Below are positions 5,705 to 7,325 of a stretch of 7,325 nt of DNA, piece after piece; positions within the stretch are counted from its first letter, which is position 1; the number at the start of each line of letters is the position of its first letter. The stretch is from the NCBI GenBank assembly GCA_937921525.1, contig CAKZUM010000656.1, forward strand, positions 1-7,325, in the 5' to 3' direction. The notes below the pieces were generated by a model that saw only the letters and a list, made by a program, of their open reading frames with translations, was not told the origin of the DNA and did no database searches. A program made the position numbers and the translations under genes. The DNA comes from an uncultured Saprospiraceae bacterium. GTDB lineage: Bacteria > Bacteroidota > Bacteroidia > Chitinophagales > Saprospiraceae.

Positions 5705-5755
5705 AGAACTGATAGCTGCCGTCCACTTTGAAAGTGGGCGACAGCTATCAGTTCT
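5705..5755. terminator. Long hairpin between convergent genes, probable bidirectional terminator
   Basis: AGAACTGATAGCTG at 5705-5718 pairs perfectly with 5742-5755. After one C-A mismatch the stem continues (5720-5728 with 5732-5740, one G-U) to a 3-base loop. That makes 23 pairs in 51 bases. It lies 11 bases after the rbfA stop and 11 bases before the stop of the opposing gene. Neither side has a strong T-run, so it may act partly as an RNA 3'-end stabiliser. Confidence 0.7.
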
Positions 5756-5765
5756 CTATACCAAT

Positions 5766-7325
5766 TTAGAGTGTTTTTAATAATCTTCCATTGGCTATCA
5801 ATCTCCCTGCTTCATCATACACCATATAAAAGAAAACGCCACTCCCCTGCCCTTGCTCTTTTAGTTCAAATAAGGTTTCCTCATTATCTAGCGAATGACT
5901 GGCTACCAATCGCATAGTAGTACTATATATATCTAGGCGTTTAGCATTCGGAACAGCTGATAAATCCAATATGGTGGAATGTTTATAAGGGTTAGGATAT
6001 ACTTTTACCTTTTCTGTAGCTTCCGTAAAATCAGCAGTAGACACACTCATCGGCGACAAATAAACAGTTACCTCAATTGGATTAGTGTTCTCCAATTCGA
6101 TCAAAGTATCTTTACGTACATATCCTTGGGCATCAATAGAGAGGTCTATTTGGGTATCTAGTGTAGCAAAACCATATTCACCATTTGATAATTGTTTTCC
6201 CATTTGCTCATTAAAGCTTATATCGGCATCCCTAATTAATTCATTAGTAGTTGCATCCAAAACCTTGATATAAGTTCTATTAGCCAACGTATTATTAAAG
6301 GTCCAAACATATAAACCATTATCCCGATCTCCGCCTATAATCTTACCCGAAGGCAAATAAGGGCAAGCTGACCACAAGCCATTAAATCCACCGCTGGCTT
6401 TGTCAAAAGTATCATAATATCCTACTTCAAGTGGTAATCGTGGATCTTTAATATCTACCACTCTAAGCCCTTCTGTGTTATGAGAAAAAAAAGCAAAATC
6501 TCCTCGGACATAAGGATTATGCGTAAGACTAAGGTCATTCGCTGTATAGGTTGCCACTTCAAACATATTGTCCAAATCAGCAATATCCCATATACGCGCT
6601 GGCAAGCCATCCAATTCATCACTAATGATTAGATACTGGTTATCTTCACTCAACCAAGAACTATGGGTATTCCCGCCCGGATCATCTATTTGGGCTATCA
6701 AAACAGGTCGGGTTTTATCTGAAATATCGACTATATCTATCGTTCCTTCTAAGAAAGCAGCTGCATACAAGTAATCTCCTTTTACATGGCAATCATGTAC
6801 GTAATAGCCTGGATCGTACCGCCCAACTTGTTTAGGATTTTCTGGATTAGAAACATCCAAGATATTGACCCCACAAGTGCTACATGCCCCATTAATGTAT
6901 ACGTAAGGCAGATCTGAGTATATATCTCTTTGGATAATATGCCCTGTAGTAAAAGTAGTTGTATATGTCGTTACCAATCGAGCAGCAGTAGGCAAAAATC
7001 TAAGATCAATCACTTGCATCCCTTCACCAACGCCTGTCCCCTCCGTCACAACATAGGCAAATCCGTCTAAAACGGTTATCTCTCTCCAATTGGAATACGG
7101 ACCTTGTATAAATGCTAATTCTTTTATAGGGGCCTCTGTTATATCAAATATGGCAGTACCACCTGTTGCTCCTAACAAAGCATACTCCCTATTTCTAGCA
7201 GTATCAATGTACACCCAACTACCAGAATATCGATCATCGCCTGTATTGGCTAGGTCAAACAACTCCATATTTAAGGATTCTTGGGCATAGCTTGATGGGG
7301 TAAGAGAATAGAAAAGAAGGAAGAA
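5766..7325 (-). CDS. Secreted LVIVD-repeat (choice-of-anchor B type) beta-propeller protein with T9SS sorting domain; N-terminus beyond window
   Basis: The frame stays open from the stop at 5766 to the right edge (519 codons). Met at 7268 is not the true start. The 19 codons before it read FFLLFYSLTPSSYAQESLN, the second half of a signal peptide with likely cleavage after YAQ. Numbering from that Met, residues about 1-325 hold LVIVD-type propeller repeats: TAIFDITEAPIKELAFI, VNILDVSNPENPKQVGRYD, IDIVDISDKTRPVLIAQID and LRVVDIKDPRLPLEVGYYD. Also present are HDCHVKGDYLYAAAFLEG and YLPSGKIIGGDRDNGLYVW, which fit the choice-of-anchor B family. Residues about 330-405 resemble a carboxypeptidase-regulatory-like beta-sandwich. 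Residues 420-500 (VKVYPNPYKHSTI ... GSGVFFYMVYDEAGRLIANGRLLKTL) form a type A T9SS sorting domain, so the protein should be exported by Sec, moved through the T9SS and attached to or released from the surface. Ligand or enzymatic role is unknown. Confidence 0.88.
   Translation of the reverse strand, partial: FFLLFYSLTPSSYAQESLNMELFDLANTGDDRYSGSWVYIDTARNREYALLGATGGTAIFDITEAPIKELAFIQGPYSNWREITVLDGFAYVVTEGTGVGEGMQVIDLRFLPTAARLVTTYTTTFTTGHIIQRDIYSDLPYVYINGACSTCGVNILDVSNPENPKQVGRYDPGYYVHDCHVKGDYLYAAAFLEGTIDIVDISDKTRPVLIAQIDDPGGNTHSSWLSEDNQYLIISDELDGLPARIWDIADLDNMFEVATYTANDLSLTHNPYVRGDFAFFSHNTEGLRVVDIKDPRLPLEVGYYDTFDKASGGFNGLWSACPYLPSGKIIGGDRDNGLYVWTFNNTLANRTYIKVLDATTNELIRDADISFNEQMGKQLSNGEYGFATLDTQIDLSIDAQGYVRKDTLIELENTNPIEVTVYLSPMSVSTADFTEATEKVKVYPNPYKHSTILDLSAVPNAKRLDIYSTTMRLVASHSLDNEETLFELKEQGQGSGVFFYMVYDEAGRLIANGRLLKTL

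Noticed and set aside
5979..7290. Short plus-strand frames opposite the LVIVD gene
   Set aside because: All are antisense to a well-supported coding sequence with clear domains and have no independent support.

Overview
The window looks like chromosomal DNA from a member of the Bacteroidota. It is AT-rich and its genes lack strong Shine-Dalgarno sequences. It carries a promoter of the Bacteroidota type (TTTG, 20-base spacer, TAnnTTTG) and a PUR-alpha/DUF3276 family protein typical of the phylum. It also holds a LVIVD-repeat exoprotein ending in a type IX secretion (T9SS) sorting domain. A lineage near the Saprospiria is possible, but the sequence alone does not settle it.

Layout. At the left edge, on the minus strand, lies most of rodA, the SEDS peptidoglycan polymerase, cut off by the window edge before its C-terminus. 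Upstream of it on the same strand is a small secreted SPOR-domain protein. The two are separated by a self-complementary, purine-rich repeat. A 636-base divergent intergenic region follows. It holds a promoter for the SPOR gene, a second (inverted) copy of the purine-rich repeat, a 144-base palindromic element with two nested hairpins, and a long AT-rich leader. On the plus strand this leads to a 599-residue exported repeat protein with Gly/Ala-rich linkers and a C-terminal peptidoglycan-binding domain, closed by a clear terminator.

After a very AT-rich stretch comes the best promoter in the window. It drives a PUR-alpha-like nucleic-acid-binding protein (GTG start, acidic tail) and then rbfA, a 30S ribosome maturation factor. 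A strong intrinsic-terminator-like hairpin sits between the two, only 24 bases before the rbfA start codon. A 51-base hairpin separates rbfA from the convergent LVIVD/T9SS gene. That gene runs off the right edge; its real start lies outside the window, because a signal-peptide-like stretch continues in frame to the last base.

Functional themes. The left half is about the cell envelope: glycan-strand synthesis by RodA, glycan binding by SPOR, and a periplasmic or surface peptidoglycan-binding repeat protein. The right half pairs an RNA/DNA-binding protein with a ribosome assembly factor, followed by an unrelated secreted protein. No complete mobile element, CRISPR array, tRNA or rRNA was seen. 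The least explained parts are the repeats around the SPOR gene, the palindromic element, and the large repeat protein.
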